38,143 nt of DNA, from NCBI GenBank assembly GCA_018434245.1, contig JAHDPQ010000112.1, positions 1 through 38,143 on the forward strand, in the 5' to 3' direction. The translations under genes were made by a program, and so were the position numbers. The notes below the pieces were generated by a model that made no database searches, was not told the origin of the DNA, and was given only the letters and a program-made list of their open reading frames with translations. This document shows, piece by piece, positions 8,102 to 16,611 of the stretch (position 1 is the stretch's first letter; the number at the start of each line of letters is the position of its first letter). Source of the stretch: Oscillospiraceae bacterium (GTDB lineage: Bacteria > Bacillota > Clostridia > Oscillospirales > Ruminococcaceae).

Positions 8102-8281
8102 TTGGCCAAAAACAAGCAGTCTCAAGGTTTAGACGGCGTACTTCGCTCGGATAGCGCCCAGCAGTATTTTTCCTCCCTGCCCACCTATGTGCAGGAAATG
8201 ATTATGCAGCGCCGGGAAAGCGTCCGCTCGGAGGACGATCTGCGAAGCTACGCCGAAAACCTGACCAAGGGCGACTCCTAA
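8102..8281 (+). CDS. Small protein of unknown function (59 aa)
   Basis: I do not recognise a family. The TTG at 8102 sits 6 nt after a strong GGAGGTG. An alternative GTG at 8093 lies inside that ribosome binding site and is less likely. The protein is soluble, polar and mostly helical by composition, with the core SAQQYFSSLPTYVQEMIMQR followed by RSEDDLRSYAENLTKGD. No signal peptide, membrane segment or Cys. Similar-looking short proteins occur in Clostridia. The strong ribosome binding site and a following terminator argue it is real. Confidence 0.65.
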   Translation: MAKNKQSQGLDGVLRSDSAQQYFSSLPTYVQEMIMQRRESVRSEDDLRSYAENLTKGDS

Positions 8282-8289
8282 GGGAAAAC

Positions 8290-8350
8290 ACCCCCTGCAA
8301 AAGCCCCTGCCGCATACCGGCTCAAGGGGCCTACATAGGGGTTCTTTTTC
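8290..8350 (+). terminator. Nested stem-loop terminator after the small gene
   Basis: GCCCCT (8303-8308) pairs with AGGGGC (8325-8330). A second outer pairing CCCCT / AGGGG encloses it, followed by TTCTTTTT. Not a classic hairpin, but well placed between genes. Confidence 0.5.
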
Positions 8351-8423
8351 CCGGGGATGGGGACCATATGGAGCCAAGGGGAAAAAACCGGAAGGACAAG
8401 AGGAAATAGCGTGGCAAAAATAC

Positions 8424-8452
8424 TTGCAATCGAGTGGTTTTTGGGGTAAACT
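8424..8452 (+). promoter_or_regulatory. Promoter of efp
   Basis: TTGCAA (8424-8429), 17-nt spacer, TAAACT (8447-8452). An overlapping TAGAAT at 8452-8457 gives a 22-nt spacer and is less likely. Confidence 0.6.
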
Positions 8453-8486
8453 AGAATGAGTTTATTGAAATATGGAGGGAAGCCGC

Positions 8487-9044
8487 ATGATTTCAGCCGG
8501 CGATTTTAGAAATGGCGCCACATTCGAAATGGATGGACACGTCATGCAGATTATTGAATTTCAGCATGTAAAGCCCGGAAAAGGCGCTGCCTTTGTCCGC
8601 ACCAAGATACGTAACGTCATCACCGGAGCCGTTACCGAAAAAACCTTCAGCCCTACCGATAAGTATCCCACCGCTTTTGTAGAGCGCAAAGAAATGCAGT
8701 ACCTCTACGAGGACAGCGGACTCTATTACTTTATGGACAACGAAACCTACGAGAACATTCCCATCGGTGCCGACAAGCTGGACGATAACTTCAAGTTTGT
8801 CAAGGAAAACACCGATGTCAAGGTTTTGTCCTACAAGGGCAACGTGTTCGGCGTGGAGCCTCCCTTCTTCATTGAACTGGAGGTCACCAAGACCGAGCCC
8901 GGGGTCAGAGGGGATACCGCCACCAACGTTACCAAACCCGCAACACTGGAAACCGGTGCCGAAATCAAGGTGCCCATTTTTATTAACGAGGGAGACCGGA
9001 TTCGCGTCGATACCCGCACCGGCGAGTACATGGAGCGGGCCTAA
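8487..9044 (+). CDS. efp: Translation elongation factor P
   Basis: A 185-residue EF-P, the factor that rescues ribosomes stalled on polyproline. The three beta-barrel domains are complete, ending in the signature [20 protein letters not shown]. The modified-loop lysine is Lys32 in KPGKGAAF, as in the Bacillus protein, rather than the Arg loop of EarP users. The ATG at 8487 follows GGAGGG; an upstream in-frame ATG at 8472 overlaps that site and is rejected. The next gene, 30 nt downstream, is a CD1247-type protein, a pairing I associate with Clostridia. Confidence 0.97.
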   Translation: MISAGDFRNGATFEMDGHVMQIIEFQHVKPGKGAAFVRTKIRNVITGAVTEKTFSPTDKYPTAFVERKEMQYLYEDSGLYYFMDNETYENIPIGADKLDDNFKFVKENTDVKVLSYKGNVFGVEPPFFIELEVTKTEPGVRGDTATNVTKPATLETGAEIKVPIFINEGDRIRVDTRTGEYMERA

Positions 9045-9074
9045 CACAGGACTATCCATTGGAAGGAGAAAATC

Positions 9075-9545
9075 ATGGAACTACTGGAAAAAGTAGCGTA
9101 TCTTAAGGGCCTTGCAGAAGGTTTGGGAATCGATGATGCCACCAAAGAGGGCAAGGTAATCAAGCTGATGATCGACATCCTGGATGATGTGGTACTGACG
9201 ATAGCCGATGTAGGGGAAGGGTTCGCTCTCTTTGGCGAACAACTTGAGTCCATGGATGAGGACTTGGAAGAAATCATGGATGACTTGTACGGTGATGACG
9301 ACGAGGACGATGATGATGACGGGTGCGGATGCATGCATCACGGGCATCACCACCACGACCATGACATCTTTGAGGGCGAGCTTTACGAGGTGACCTGCCC
9401 TTCCTGCGGAGATGTAATCTGCGTGGATGAGGACATGCTGGATGAAGGCGAAATCAATTGTCCCGGTTGCGGCGAGCTTCTGGAGTTTGATCTGGATGGT
9501 GAACTGGACGAAGAAGACGTCGAAGATAAAGAAGAAACCGACTGA
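9075..9545 (+). CDS. CD1247-family zinc-ribbon protein with Asp/His-rich linker
   Basis: A 156-residue cytosolic protein of unknown function. Residues 1-70 match the CD1247 N-terminal domain (ELLEKVAYLKGLAEGLGI; KVIKLMIDILDDV). Residues 74-97 are a run of Asp followed by CGCMHHGHHHHDHD. Residues 108-132 form a C4 zinc ribbon (Cys108, 111, 129, 132), and the tail is highly acidic. The fold is probably metal-bound; the His/Asp segment could chelate additional metal ions. It is probably cotranscribed with efp and ends at a terminator. Confidence 0.85.
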   Translation: MELLEKVAYLKGLAEGLGIDDATKEGKVIKLMIDILDDVVLTIADVGEGFALFGEQLESMDEDLEEIMDDLYGDDDEDDDDDGCGCMHHGHHHHDHDIFEGELYEVTCPSCGDVICVDEDMLDEGEINCPGCGELLEFDLDGELDEEDVEDKEETD

Positions 9546-9569
9546 GCGTAGGCTGCGTCGGGTTAGGAG

Positions 9570-9599
9570 AACCCGCCCTTCTATGAAAGGCGGGTTTTT
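9570..9599 (+). terminator. Terminator after efp operon
   Basis: AACCCGCC / GGCGGGTT stem with an 11-nt loop followed by T-rich sequence. Confidence 0.85.
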
Positions 9600-9882
9600 C
9601 CATGACTTTGGTGAGAATCTTACCTTTATAAGATATTTATAAAAATATAACCTCTTTGAAGGATGGAAAAGTTTGGGCATTCCCCATACAAGGCAAGATT
9701 CCGAAGGAAAACCCGGGACTATCTGCCGGGGGCAGATGCCCTCAAGGAAGAGCAAAAGGTGTTGATTTTCCCGGTCCCAAGCGGTGCGAAGGGTCCAAGG
9801 CGGCCGAAAAATGATGCTGTCTGGTCCGCAAAACCGGGATATTGTGAATATTGCACCAAACTTGTTAAAAAAGTGCCAACCG
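9600..9882. other. Intergenic stretch, no gene recognised
   Basis: About 280 nt between the efp terminator and the next promoter. It contains one perfect small hairpin (ATCTGCC-GGG-GGCAGAT at 9721-9737). An 81-codon frame at 9663-9908 lacks a usable ribosome binding site and runs through the next promoter, so I do not call it. No known RNA class is recognised. Confidence 0.5.
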
Positions 9883-9911
9883 TTGCAACCAAGTCATTAA
9901 TATGCTAGAAT
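9883..9911 (+). promoter_or_regulatory. Promoter upstream of Gx transporter and rnf genes
   Basis: TTGCAA (9883-9888), 17-nt spacer, TAGAAT (9906-9911), with an extended -10 TG at 9903-9904. It probably drives the Gx transporter gene and possibly the whole rnf cluster. Confidence 0.75.
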
Positions 9912-9943
9912 ATTTAGGGTTTTCGGCAAAGAAGGTGAAATAG

Positions 9944-10468
9944 ATGAATGTGCCTTCCCGCCGGGTAGCGCTGACAGGGATGTTATTTGCTCTTGCCCTC
10001 GCCCTTTCTTTTTTGGAGGGGATGATCCCTTTCCCTGTTCCGGTTCCCGGAGTGAAATTGGGACTTTCCAACATTGTGGTGATGTACTGCGTTTATGGGA
10101 TGGGAGCAGGACAAGCTTATTTGTTGGGTGTACTTAAGGCGCTGTTTGTGCTGATGACCCGGGGAATGAGCGGTGCGCTGTTAAGCCTTTCCGGCGGACT
10201 TCTTTCCATTACGGTGATGGTGCTGTTGCGGCGTTTTTTATCCAAAGACGACTGCTATACCGCCACCAGCATTGGAGGAGCCGTTGCCCACAATGTGGGT
10301 CAGCTGGCCTGCGCGGCGCTGCTGCTCGGTGGAGGAATATTCTTTTGGTATTATCTTCCGGTTCTCGCCGCTGTTGGCGTCCTTGTGGGAACGCTGACCG
10401 CGGTTTTGTTGCGTAACGTACTTCCAGCTCTGGCACGTATTCGGTCAGGGCCTTGGGCAGACGGTTGA
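9944..10468 (+). CDS. Gx transporter family (ECF S-component-like) membrane protein
   Basis: A 174-residue membrane protein with five to six hydrophobic helices, of the Gx transporter / 'heptaprenyl diphosphate synthase component I' family, related to ECF transporter substrate-binding components. Motifs: ALALALSFLEGMIPFPVPVPG, KLGLSNIVVMYCVY, LKALFVLMTRGMSGALLSLSGG and AHNVGQLACA. Substrate unknown. The ATG at 9944 follows AAGGTG. Relatives sit beside rnf genes in many anaerobes, so a role linked to flavin supply or Rnf assembly is possible but unproven. Confidence 0.85.
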   Translation: MNVPSRRVALTGMLFALALALSFLEGMIPFPVPVPGVKLGLSNIVVMYCVYGMGAGQAYLLGVLKALFVLMTRGMSGALLSLSGGLLSITVMVLLRRFLSKDDCYTATSIGGAVAHNVGQLACAALLLGGGIFFWYYLPVLAAVGVLVGTLTAVLLRNVLPALARIRSGPWADG

Positions 10469-10569
10469 CTGCTGGCGGGAAGGATACGCAGATCTTATTT
10501 ACAGTAAGGAAATGGTTGTTTGGCTGCCTTTAGCAGTGGGCAATCAGCCTATCAGGAGGAGGAATTCAT

Positions 10570-11910
10570 TTGTTGAGCATCTTCGATAAGCGGCTCAAGG
10601 GAGTCCGTGCTCCTCATTGCAAAAACACAATGGACAGCGCAACGCAAAAAATGCCTGTGCCGGACAAAGTGTATATTTGCATGTCCCAGCATATGGGACC
10701 CCCTTGCGATGTTCTGGTAAAGCCGGGGGATGAGGTGAAGGTGGGTCAGGTCATTGGTGATTCGGGGGCGTTTCTCAGTTCCCCCATTCACTCCAGCGTC
10801 TCGGGAAAGGTGACGGGGATTGACCAGATCATCATGCCCAATGGCACCCGTTCCAAGACGGTGGTCATTGAAACCGACAAGGAGCAAACCTACCACGAAA
10901 GTGTAAAAAAACCCGAGGTGACGGATCGGGAAAGCTTTCTCAAAGCGGTGCGGGGTGCCGGTCTGGTTGGTTTGGGAGGCGCAGGCTTTCCCTCCCATAT
11001 TAAATTTAACCCCAAGAATCTGGACGAGGTAGATACCCTCATCATCAATGGGGCCGAATGCGAACCTTACATCACCTCCGACTACCGCACCATTATGGAG
11101 CGGGGGGAGGATGTGATGACAGGCATCCAAGCCGTGATGAAGTATCTGAATATTCCCACCTGCATCATCGGCATTGAGGATAACAAGCCCAAGGGCATCG
11201 CCCGGATGCAGGAGCTGGCCAAAGGTGTGCCCGGAGTCCGGGTACAGTCGTTGGTCGCCCGTTACCCTCAGGGAGCGGAAAAGGTGCTGATCTTTGAGAC
11301 CACCGGGCGCATCGTTCCCGAGGGCAAGCTGCCCGCCGATGTTGGCTGCATCGTCAACAACATCACCACCATTGCTCAGTTGGCCCGCTTCCTCAAGGAC
11401 GGCCTTCCCCTCATTGCCAAATGTGTGACGGTGGATGGCGGAGCCATTGCCAAGCCCCAGAACGTTCAGGCTTTGATCGGAACTCCCATCAAAGAAGTCG
11501 TCGACTTTTGCGGCGGGTACTCCAAGGAGCCCCGCAAGCTGCTGATGGGCGGCCCCATGATGGGCACCGCTCTCTATGACGAGACTTACCCCATCCTCAA
11601 GAACAACAACGCCATTCTGGCTTTTGATGAGTCACAGGTGGAGGGCTATGCCGAAACTGCCTGCATTCGCTGCGGGCGCTGTGTCCGCTCCTGCCCCATG
11701 AACCTGATGCCCCTGCGCATTGAAGACGCCTTTATCAAGGATGATTATCAGGGACTTCAGGACTACAAAGTCAACCTCTGCATCGAGTGCGGCTGCTGCG
11801 CCTACTCCTGCCCCGCCAAGCGCCATCTGGTTCAGACTCACCGCTTGGCCAAGGCAAGGCTGCGCCGGTGGACGCAGGAGCAAACTGCAAAAGAAGGGGG
11901 AAAAGGATAA
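10570..11910 (+). CDS. rnfC: Rnf complex subunit C
   Basis: A 446-residue membrane-associated subunit of the ferredoxin:NAD+ oxidoreductase, carrying the NADH site and iron-sulfur clusters. The TTG start at 10570 lies 7 nt after AGGAGGAGG; the next codon is also TTG. The N-terminal lipoyl-like region has KPGDEVKVGQVIGDS. The NADH/FMN region has GLVGLGGAGFPSHIKF and INGAECEPYI. Two [4Fe-4S] motifs lie near residues 365-405 (CIRCGRCVRSCP and CIECGCCAYSCP). The first of six contiguous rnf genes in the standard order C-D-G-E-A-B. Confidence 0.97.
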   Translation: MLSIFDKRLKGVRAPHCKNTMDSATQKMPVPDKVYICMSQHMGPPCDVLVKPGDEVKVGQVIGDSGAFLSSPIHSSVSGKVTGIDQIIMPNGTRSKTVVIETDKEQTYHESVKKPEVTDRESFLKAVRGAGLVGLGGAGFPSHIKFNPKNLDEVDTLIINGAECEPYITSDYRTIMERGEDVMTGIQAVMKYLNIPTCIIGIEDNKPKGIARMQELAKGVPGVRVQSLVARYPQGAEKVLIFETTGRIVPEGKLPADVGCIVNNITTIAQLARFLKDGLPLIAKCVTVDGGAIAKPQNVQALIGTPIKEVVDFCGGYSKEPRKLLMGGPMMGTALYDETYPILKNNNAILAFDESQVEGYAETACIRCGRCVRSCPMNLMPLRIEDAFIKDDYQGLQDYKVNLCIECGCCAYSCPAKRHLVQTHRLAKARLRRWTQEQTAKEGGKG

Positions 11911-11911
11911 C

Positions 11912-12883
11912 ATGACACAGAATTTAGTCATCACCTCTTCGCCTCATTTCCGCGCGAAGGATACCACACGCACCATTATGCTGGATGTGCTGATTGCACT
12001 TTGCCCCGCCCTGATTGCCTCGGTGATCTGGTTTGGCCCCCGGGCCCTGCTGGTGTCGGCGGTCTGCGTGGGAGCCAGCGTCCTGTTCGAGTATACTTAT
12101 CGCAAGCTGATGCATCTGGACATGACCATCGGAGACCTTTCCGCCGCTGTTACCGGCTTGCTGCTGGCCTTTAACCTGCCCTCCAGCATCCCCTTGTGGA
12201 TGGCGGTCATCGGCTGCTTTGTCTCCATTATCATCATCAAGCAGTTGTTTGGCGGCATTGGCAAGAACTTTGCCAACCCCGCCATTGTAGGGCGGATTGT
12301 CCTGCTCATCTCCTTTGCGACTCCCATGACAAACTGGCCTGTTCCTCTGGGCACCGATGCTGTTACCGGGCCCACTCCCTTGGGCATGGTCAGCGCCATG
12401 GAGGCTGCCGGCGTAGATGCCGCCTCCTCCGCTACACCGCCCTCTCTGCCTACTTACGTCGATATGTTTTTGGGCAAGATCGGCGGCTCTCTGGGCGAGA
12501 CCTGCACCTTGGCTCTGCTCATCGGCTTTGTCTATCTGGTGATCCGCAAGGTCATCACCATTACCGAGCCGGTGGCCTTTGTGGGAACGGTCTTTGTGCT
12601 CAGCTGGCTGCTGGGTGCCGACCCCATCTTTCACGTTCTCGCAGGAGGTGTCATGCTGGGAGCTATCTTTATGGGCACCGACTACGTCACCACTCCCACC
12701 ACCGAGACCGGCCGCCTGATTTTTGGCATCGGCGCAGGAATTTTGACCGTTGTCATCCGCCTGTACGGAGCCTATCCTGAGGGCGTCAGCTTTGCCATTC
12801 TCATCATGAACATTGTCACCCCACATATCGACAACCTCACCCGCATCAAAGCATTGGGCGCGGAAGGAGGCAAAAAGGCATGA
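11912..12883 (+). CDS. rnfD: Rnf complex subunit D
   Basis: A 323-residue polytopic membrane subunit with a covalently bound FMN. The ATG at 11912 lies one base after the rnfC stop and follows GGGGGAAAAGG. FMN attachment motif: AVTGPTPLGM, where Thr155 is the likely site; the common TGAT is TGPT here. Several hydrophobic helices flank it (NPAIVGRIVLL; GGVMLGAIFMGTDYVTTPTT). The stop overlaps the rnfG start. Confidence 0.96.
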   Translation: MTQNLVITSSPHFRAKDTTRTIMLDVLIALCPALIASVIWFGPRALLVSAVCVGASVLFEYTYRKLMHLDMTIGDLSAAVTGLLLAFNLPSSIPLWMAVIGCFVSIIIIKQLFGGIGKNFANPAIVGRIVLLISFATPMTNWPVPLGTDAVTGPTPLGMVSAMEAAGVDAASSATPPSLPTYVDMFLGKIGGSLGETCTLALLIGFVYLVIRKVITITEPVAFVGTVFVLSWLLGADPIFHVLAGGVMLGAIFMGTDYVTTPTTETGRLIFGIGAGILTVVIRLYGAYPEGVSFAILIMNIVTPHIDNLTRIKALGAEGGKKA

Positions 12884-13419
12884 AGGATTTTAAGAAATTC
12901 CGGGACGGCTTTATCGGTCCTGTGATCATTCTGGCGGTCATCAGCCTGATCATCACTTGGGCGGTCGCCGCGACCTTTGGACTGACCTACGCTGAAATTG
13001 AAAAGGCGGAGTTTGAAAAAGCAAGGCTGGCCCGTATCGAGGTTCTGGCTGCTGCCGACGACTTTACCAAGTACGAAACTCAACTGCCCGAAGGCGTCAT
13101 GGAGGCCTACCGTGCCAACAACGGTGCCGGCTTTGTCTTTCAGGCCAGCGCCAAGGGCTACGATGGCCAGGTTCCCTTTATGATCGGCCTTGATGCCGAA
13201 GGAAAGATTGCCGGCATCAAAATGATGACCAACAACGAAACCAAAGGCCTTGGTTCCCGGGTGGGAGAGCCCAAATATCTGGAGCTTTACCTGGGAATGG
13301 AAGGTGACCCCGATCAAGTGGATTCCATCACCGGCGCAACCAAAACCTCCAATGCACTGAAAAATTCTCTGCGAGCCGCCCAGGAAGCTTATGAGCAGCT
13401 CAAGGATATGAATCCATAA
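12880..13419 (+). CDS. rnfG: Rnf complex subunit G
   Basis: A 179-residue subunit with one N-terminal membrane anchor (about 11-33) and an extracytoplasmic FMN-binding domain. The FMN attachment motif is SITGATKTSNAL with Thr154 as the flavinylated residue; NNETKGLGSRVGEP is also typical. ATGA overlap with rnfD. Confidence 0.96.
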   Translation: MKDFKKFRDGFIGPVIILAVISLIITWAVAATFGLTYAEIEKAEFEKARLARIEVLAAADDFTKYETQLPEGVMEAYRANNGAGFVFQASAKGYDGQVPFMIGLDAEGKIAGIKMMTNNETKGLGSRVGEPKYLELYLGMEGDPDQVDSITGATKTSNALKNSLRAAQEAYEQLKDMNP

Positions 13420-13436
13420 GAAAGGGGCAGGCGAGT

Positions 13437-14123
13437 ATGGAACAGAAAAAAAGCAAGATGAGCATTCTGATCAACGGAATCATCAAAGAAAACCCGGTTC
13501 TGGTGCTGGTACTGGGCACCTGCCCGACTTTGGCGGTCTCCACCATGGCGGTCAACGGTCTGGGCATGGGTGCAGCGGCTACAGTGGTGCTGGTGTTTTC
13601 CAACATCCTGATTGCGCTGCTCAAGGACGTCATTCCCGAAAAAGTACGCATTCCCTGTTACATCGTAGTCATTGCCGGTCTGGTGACAGTGGTACAGCTC
13701 TTTGTGCAGGCTTATTTCCAGAGCATTTATGAAGCACTGGGTATCTTCCTACCACTGATTGTGGTAAACTGCATTATTCTGGGCCGGGCCGAGATGTTCG
13801 CCAACAAGAACAGCGTGCTGAACAGCGCTTTGGACGGTGTCGGCATGGGCCTGGGCTTTACAGTGGCCCTCACCTTTATCGGCTGCGTCCGGGAGGTTCT
13901 TGGTTCTGGCAGCATCTTTGGAATGCAGATTCACAGCATTGATCCCATGACCATCTTTCTGCTGGCTCCCGGCGGCTTCTTCATCTTTGGATGCACCATC
14001 GCACTGGTCAACCGCTTGACCAAGGGCAGGGGAGTTAAGCGCAAAAGCTTTGGATGCGAAGGCTGCCCTGCTGCCAGTTCTTGCAGTCAGGCAGAAAAAG
14101 CGGAAGGGGGCTGTGAGGCATGA
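13437..14123 (+). CDS. rnfE: Rnf complex subunit E
   Basis: A 228-residue integral membrane subunit with about six helices. Motifs: NPVLVLVLGTCPTLAVST, ALGIFLPLIVVNCIILGRAE and ALDGVGMGLGFTVALT, including the conserved membrane Cys that, together with RnfA, is thought to hold an intramembrane iron-sulfur centre. A hydrophilic tail contains CEGCPAASSC. The stop overlaps the rnfA start. Confidence 0.96.
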   Translation: MEQKKSKMSILINGIIKENPVLVLVLGTCPTLAVSTMAVNGLGMGAAATVVLVFSNILIALLKDVIPEKVRIPCYIVVIAGLVTVVQLFVQAYFQSIYEALGIFLPLIVVNCIILGRAEMFANKNSVLNSALDGVGMGLGFTVALTFIGCVREVLGSGSIFGMQIHSIDPMTIFLLAPGGFFIFGCTIALVNRLTKGRGVKRKSFGCEGCPAASSCSQAEKAEGGCEA

Positions 14124-14710
14124 AGCAGATTGTCATCATTCTCTTTTCCGCCATTCTGGTGGACAACTTCGTCCTTTCCAAGTTTCTGGGCATCTGCCCT
14201 TTCTTGGGCGTTTCCAAAAAGCTGGATTCCGCCATTGGAATGAGCATTGCGGTTACCTTTGTCATGGTGCTGGCCACCGCCACCACCTGGCCAGTCTACT
14301 ACTATGTGCTGGTTCCCAACCATCTGACTTACCTCAACACCATCCTGTTTATCCTCATCATCGCCGCTCTGGTTCAGCTGGTGGAGATTATTTTGAAGAA
14401 GTACGTGCCCTCCCTGCATCGTTCTCTGGGCGTGTATCTGCCTCTCATTACCACCAACTGCGCCGTGCTGGGCGTAACGCTCCTCAATATTGAGGAGACC
14501 TACGGATTTTTACACGCCATCATCAATGCAACCGGAGCCGGTCTTGGTTTTATGCTGGCCATGGTGCTGTTTGCCGGAGTTCGCTCCAAAATGGAAAACG
14601 CTGTCATTACCAAAAGCTTTGATGGGATTCCCATCACCTTGATTGCCGCTTCCATCGTATCTTTGGCCTTTATGGGCTTTTCCGGCATCATTGACGGAAT
14701 CTTTGGTTAA
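14120..14710 (+). CDS. rnfA: Rnf complex subunit A
   Basis: A 196-residue six-helix membrane subunit, paralogous to RnfE and inverted relative to it in the membrane. Motifs: NFVLSKFLGICPFLGVS (membrane Cys), SLGVYLPLITTNCAVLG and NATGAGLGFMLAMVLFAG. ATGA overlap with rnfE indicates coupled translation. Confidence 0.96.
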   Translation: MKQIVIILFSAILVDNFVLSKFLGICPFLGVSKKLDSAIGMSIAVTFVMVLATATTWPVYYYVLVPNHLTYLNTILFILIIAALVQLVEIILKKYVPSLHRSLGVYLPLITTNCAVLGVTLLNIEETYGFLHAIINATGAGLGFMLAMVLFAGVRSKMENAVITKSFDGIPITLIAASIVSLAFMGFSGIIDGIFG

Positions 14711-14722
14711 GGAGGGAAGGAA

Positions 14723-15544
14723 ATGGCAATCGCATTACCGGTGATTATTGTCACCGTTGTAGGAGTGTTCTGCGGCGTACTGCTCTCGGTAGCCGACAAG
14801 TATATGGCGGTTCCGGTGGACGAGCGGGTCAGCGAGGTTCGCGCCATGCTGCCCGGCGCCAACTGCGGTGCCTGCGGCTTTGCCGGCTGCGACGAGTACG
14901 CTGAAAAGCTGGTGAACGAAGGGGTAAAGACCAACCTCTGCACCCCCGGCGGAGCAGGGACTGCTCAAAACATCAGCGCCTTTTTGGGAGCTGAGTTTGA
15001 GGATGTCGCTGCCAAGACCGCCATCGTCTGCTGTGCCGGAACCATCCAGCACACCCAGTACGTCATGGATTATCAGGGCCCCCAAACCTGCGAGGCCTGC
15101 AACTACAACTATCAGGGGCGGGGCAGCTGCTCCCATGGCTGCCTGGGCTTTGGAGACTGCGTCATTGTCTGCCAGTATGGTGCCATGGAAATTGTAAACG
15201 GCATCGCCAAAGTGGACAAATCCCGGTGTACCGGCTGCGGCATGTGTGCCAAGGTTTGTCCCAACGCCCTGATCAAGATCGTTCCGGCTTCCAGCGAGGT
15301 TTTTGTCGCCTGCTCCTCCACCGACAGGGGGGCCTTTACCCGCAAGGTCTGCTCGGCAGGATGCATCGGCTGCAAACGGTGTGAGAAGGCCTGTAACTTT
15401 GACGCCATCACCATCACCGACAATCTGGCTTCCATCGATCCGGAAAAGTGCACCAACTGCGGCGAATGTGTCAAAGTTTGCCCCACCAAGGTGATTCGCG
15501 TGGATCAGTGCCAGCCTCAGATCAACGTTCCCGACGCAGGCTAA
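14723..15544 (+). CDS. rnfB: Rnf complex subunit B
   Basis: A 273-residue ferredoxin-like subunit, the electron entry point from reduced ferredoxin. An N-terminal membrane helix is followed by the [4Fe-4S] motif NCGACGFAGCDEYA, and then a series of cluster motifs: CEACNYNYQGRGSC..C, CTGCGMCAKVCP, CIGCKRCEKAC and CTNCGECVKVCP. The ATG at 14723 follows AAGGAGGGAAGG. Last rnf gene; no strong terminator is seen immediately after it. Confidence 0.96.
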   Translation: MAIALPVIIVTVVGVFCGVLLSVADKYMAVPVDERVSEVRAMLPGANCGACGFAGCDEYAEKLVNEGVKTNLCTPGGAGTAQNISAFLGAEFEDVAAKTAIVCCAGTIQHTQYVMDYQGPQTCEACNYNYQGRGSCSHGCLGFGDCVIVCQYGAMEIVNGIAKVDKSRCTGCGMCAKVCPNALIKIVPASSEVFVACSSTDRGAFTRKVCSAGCIGCKRCEKACNFDAITITDNLASIDPEKCTNCGECVKVCPTKVIRVDQCQPQINVPDAG

Positions 15545-15683
15545 TTTGGATCGCAACGTAACCAACCTTTGAGAAATCTGCGCCCGTAAGGGTGGATTGA
15601 GCCGTTTGCGCACCAAAAACTGCTTAGGCGGGCTGGATTTACGCCGGAAAATTCTAAAAATTCACAAAATCTGCTTTTATTTG

Positions 15684-15734
15684 GGATGCTGCCGTTGTAT
15701 AATAATACCATTGTGTGGTATTATGGCAGCATCC
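15684..15734 (+). promoter_or_regulatory. Long inverted repeat over the promoter of the rhomboid-like gene
   Basis: GGATGCTGCC (15684-15693) pairs perfectly with GGCAGCATCC (15725-15734), and inside it ATAATACCA (15702-15710) pairs with TGGTATTAT (15716-15724) around TTGTG. A consensus -10, TATAAT, lies at 15698-15703 within the element; the -35 is poor. The structure could be an operator or an unusual transcript 5' end. Confidence 0.6.
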
Positions 15735-15757
15735 TGATTTTTATTGGAGGAATATCC

Positions 15758-16426
15758 ATGAAGTGGATCTATCGTCTGGAACGCAGACTGGGACGGAATT
15801 TTGGTATCCCCAACCTAATGATTTATATCACCTCCACCATGTTGGCGGTTTATATCATGGGCTTCTTTTTTATGCCTGGGTTAATCGGGTACTTTGGGTT
15901 GAGTTGGCGAGCTGTCCTCCAAGGACAAATCTGGCGGCTTTTGACTTTTTTGATTCTGCCACCCACCTGGGGAAATATACTCCTTCTACTCATCGCCCTC
16001 TATGCGACCTATCACATCGGCAACACACTGGAGCTAGAATGGGGCACCACTCTTTTTACCATCTACTACTTGCTGGGGGCGATGGGAGCCATTCTGGCCG
16101 CCGTCATCACCGGGTACGGAACCAACTACTATCTTTACCTTTCCCTGTTTCTGGCCTACGCTTACCTTTACCCCAACGCCACCTTTATGCTGTTTTTCCT
16201 GTTGCCTATCAAAGCCAAGTGGCTGGCCATCTTTAACTGGGTTCTTTATTTCTTTGCCTTTGTGTTTGGCAGCAACAGCGACCGGGCAGCGATTGTGTTT
16301 TCTTTGATCAACTTCTTCGTCTTTTTTGGTCCTGATGTTTTGCGCACCGTTAAGCAGAACTACCAGACTAGCAAGCGCCGTCGGGAGTACCGCAAAAACT
16401 GGGGCGACAACAACCCCTGGCGTTAA
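15758..16426 (+). CDS. Rhomboid-fold membrane protein, probably catalytically inactive
   Basis: A 222-residue membrane protein with about six helices. The rhomboid L1 signature is recognisable (WRAVLQGQIWRLLTFLILPP; YATYHIGNTLELEWGTTLF). The active-site GxSG Ser motif is absent: the corresponding helix reads YLYLSLFLAYAYLYP. I also see no catalytic His in a later helix. This suggests a pseudoprotease (derlin/iRhom-like) rather than a protease. The ATG at 15758 follows GGAGGAA; a longer frame from 15686 runs through the promoter and is rejected. The C-terminus is basic (SKRRREYRKNW). Confidence 0.75.
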   Translation: MKWIYRLERRLGRNFGIPNLMIYITSTMLAVYIMGFFFMPGLIGYFGLSWRAVLQGQIWRLLTFLILPPTWGNILLLLIALYATYHIGNTLELEWGTTLFTIYYLLGAMGAILAAVITGYGTNYYLYLSLFLAYAYLYPNATFMLFFLLPIKAKWLAIFNWVLYFFAFVFGSNSDRAAIVFSLINFFVFFGPDVLRTVKQNYQTSKRRREYRKNWGDNNPWR

Positions 16427-16432
16427 AACTTT

Positions 16433-16482
16433 ATGACTCCCTGTCACTAAAGCATCTAGCTGACAGGGAGTCATTTCTGTTT
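16433..16482 (+). terminator. Terminator after rhomboid-like gene
   Basis: A perfect 14-bp stem ATGACTCCCTGTCA / TGACAGGGAGTCAT with a 14-nt loop. The following T-run is interrupted (TTCTGTTTC). Confidence 0.75.
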
Positions 16483-16611
16483 CGAAGGCAGGGGGAGTGG
16501 CTGTCAGATTTCCCGCAATTATGCGGAGAATGAAAGTTGCAGAAGCGTATGCTTGAGCATTCGGGCGAAAGATCAAGAAAACATCCGCTAGATTCTATTT
16601 AAAAGAAAATA

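Noticed and set aside
9663-9908. 81-codon ORF with one CxxC pair
   Set aside because: The start codon is directly against its only purine-rich stretch, the frame runs across the next promoter, and no family is recognisable.
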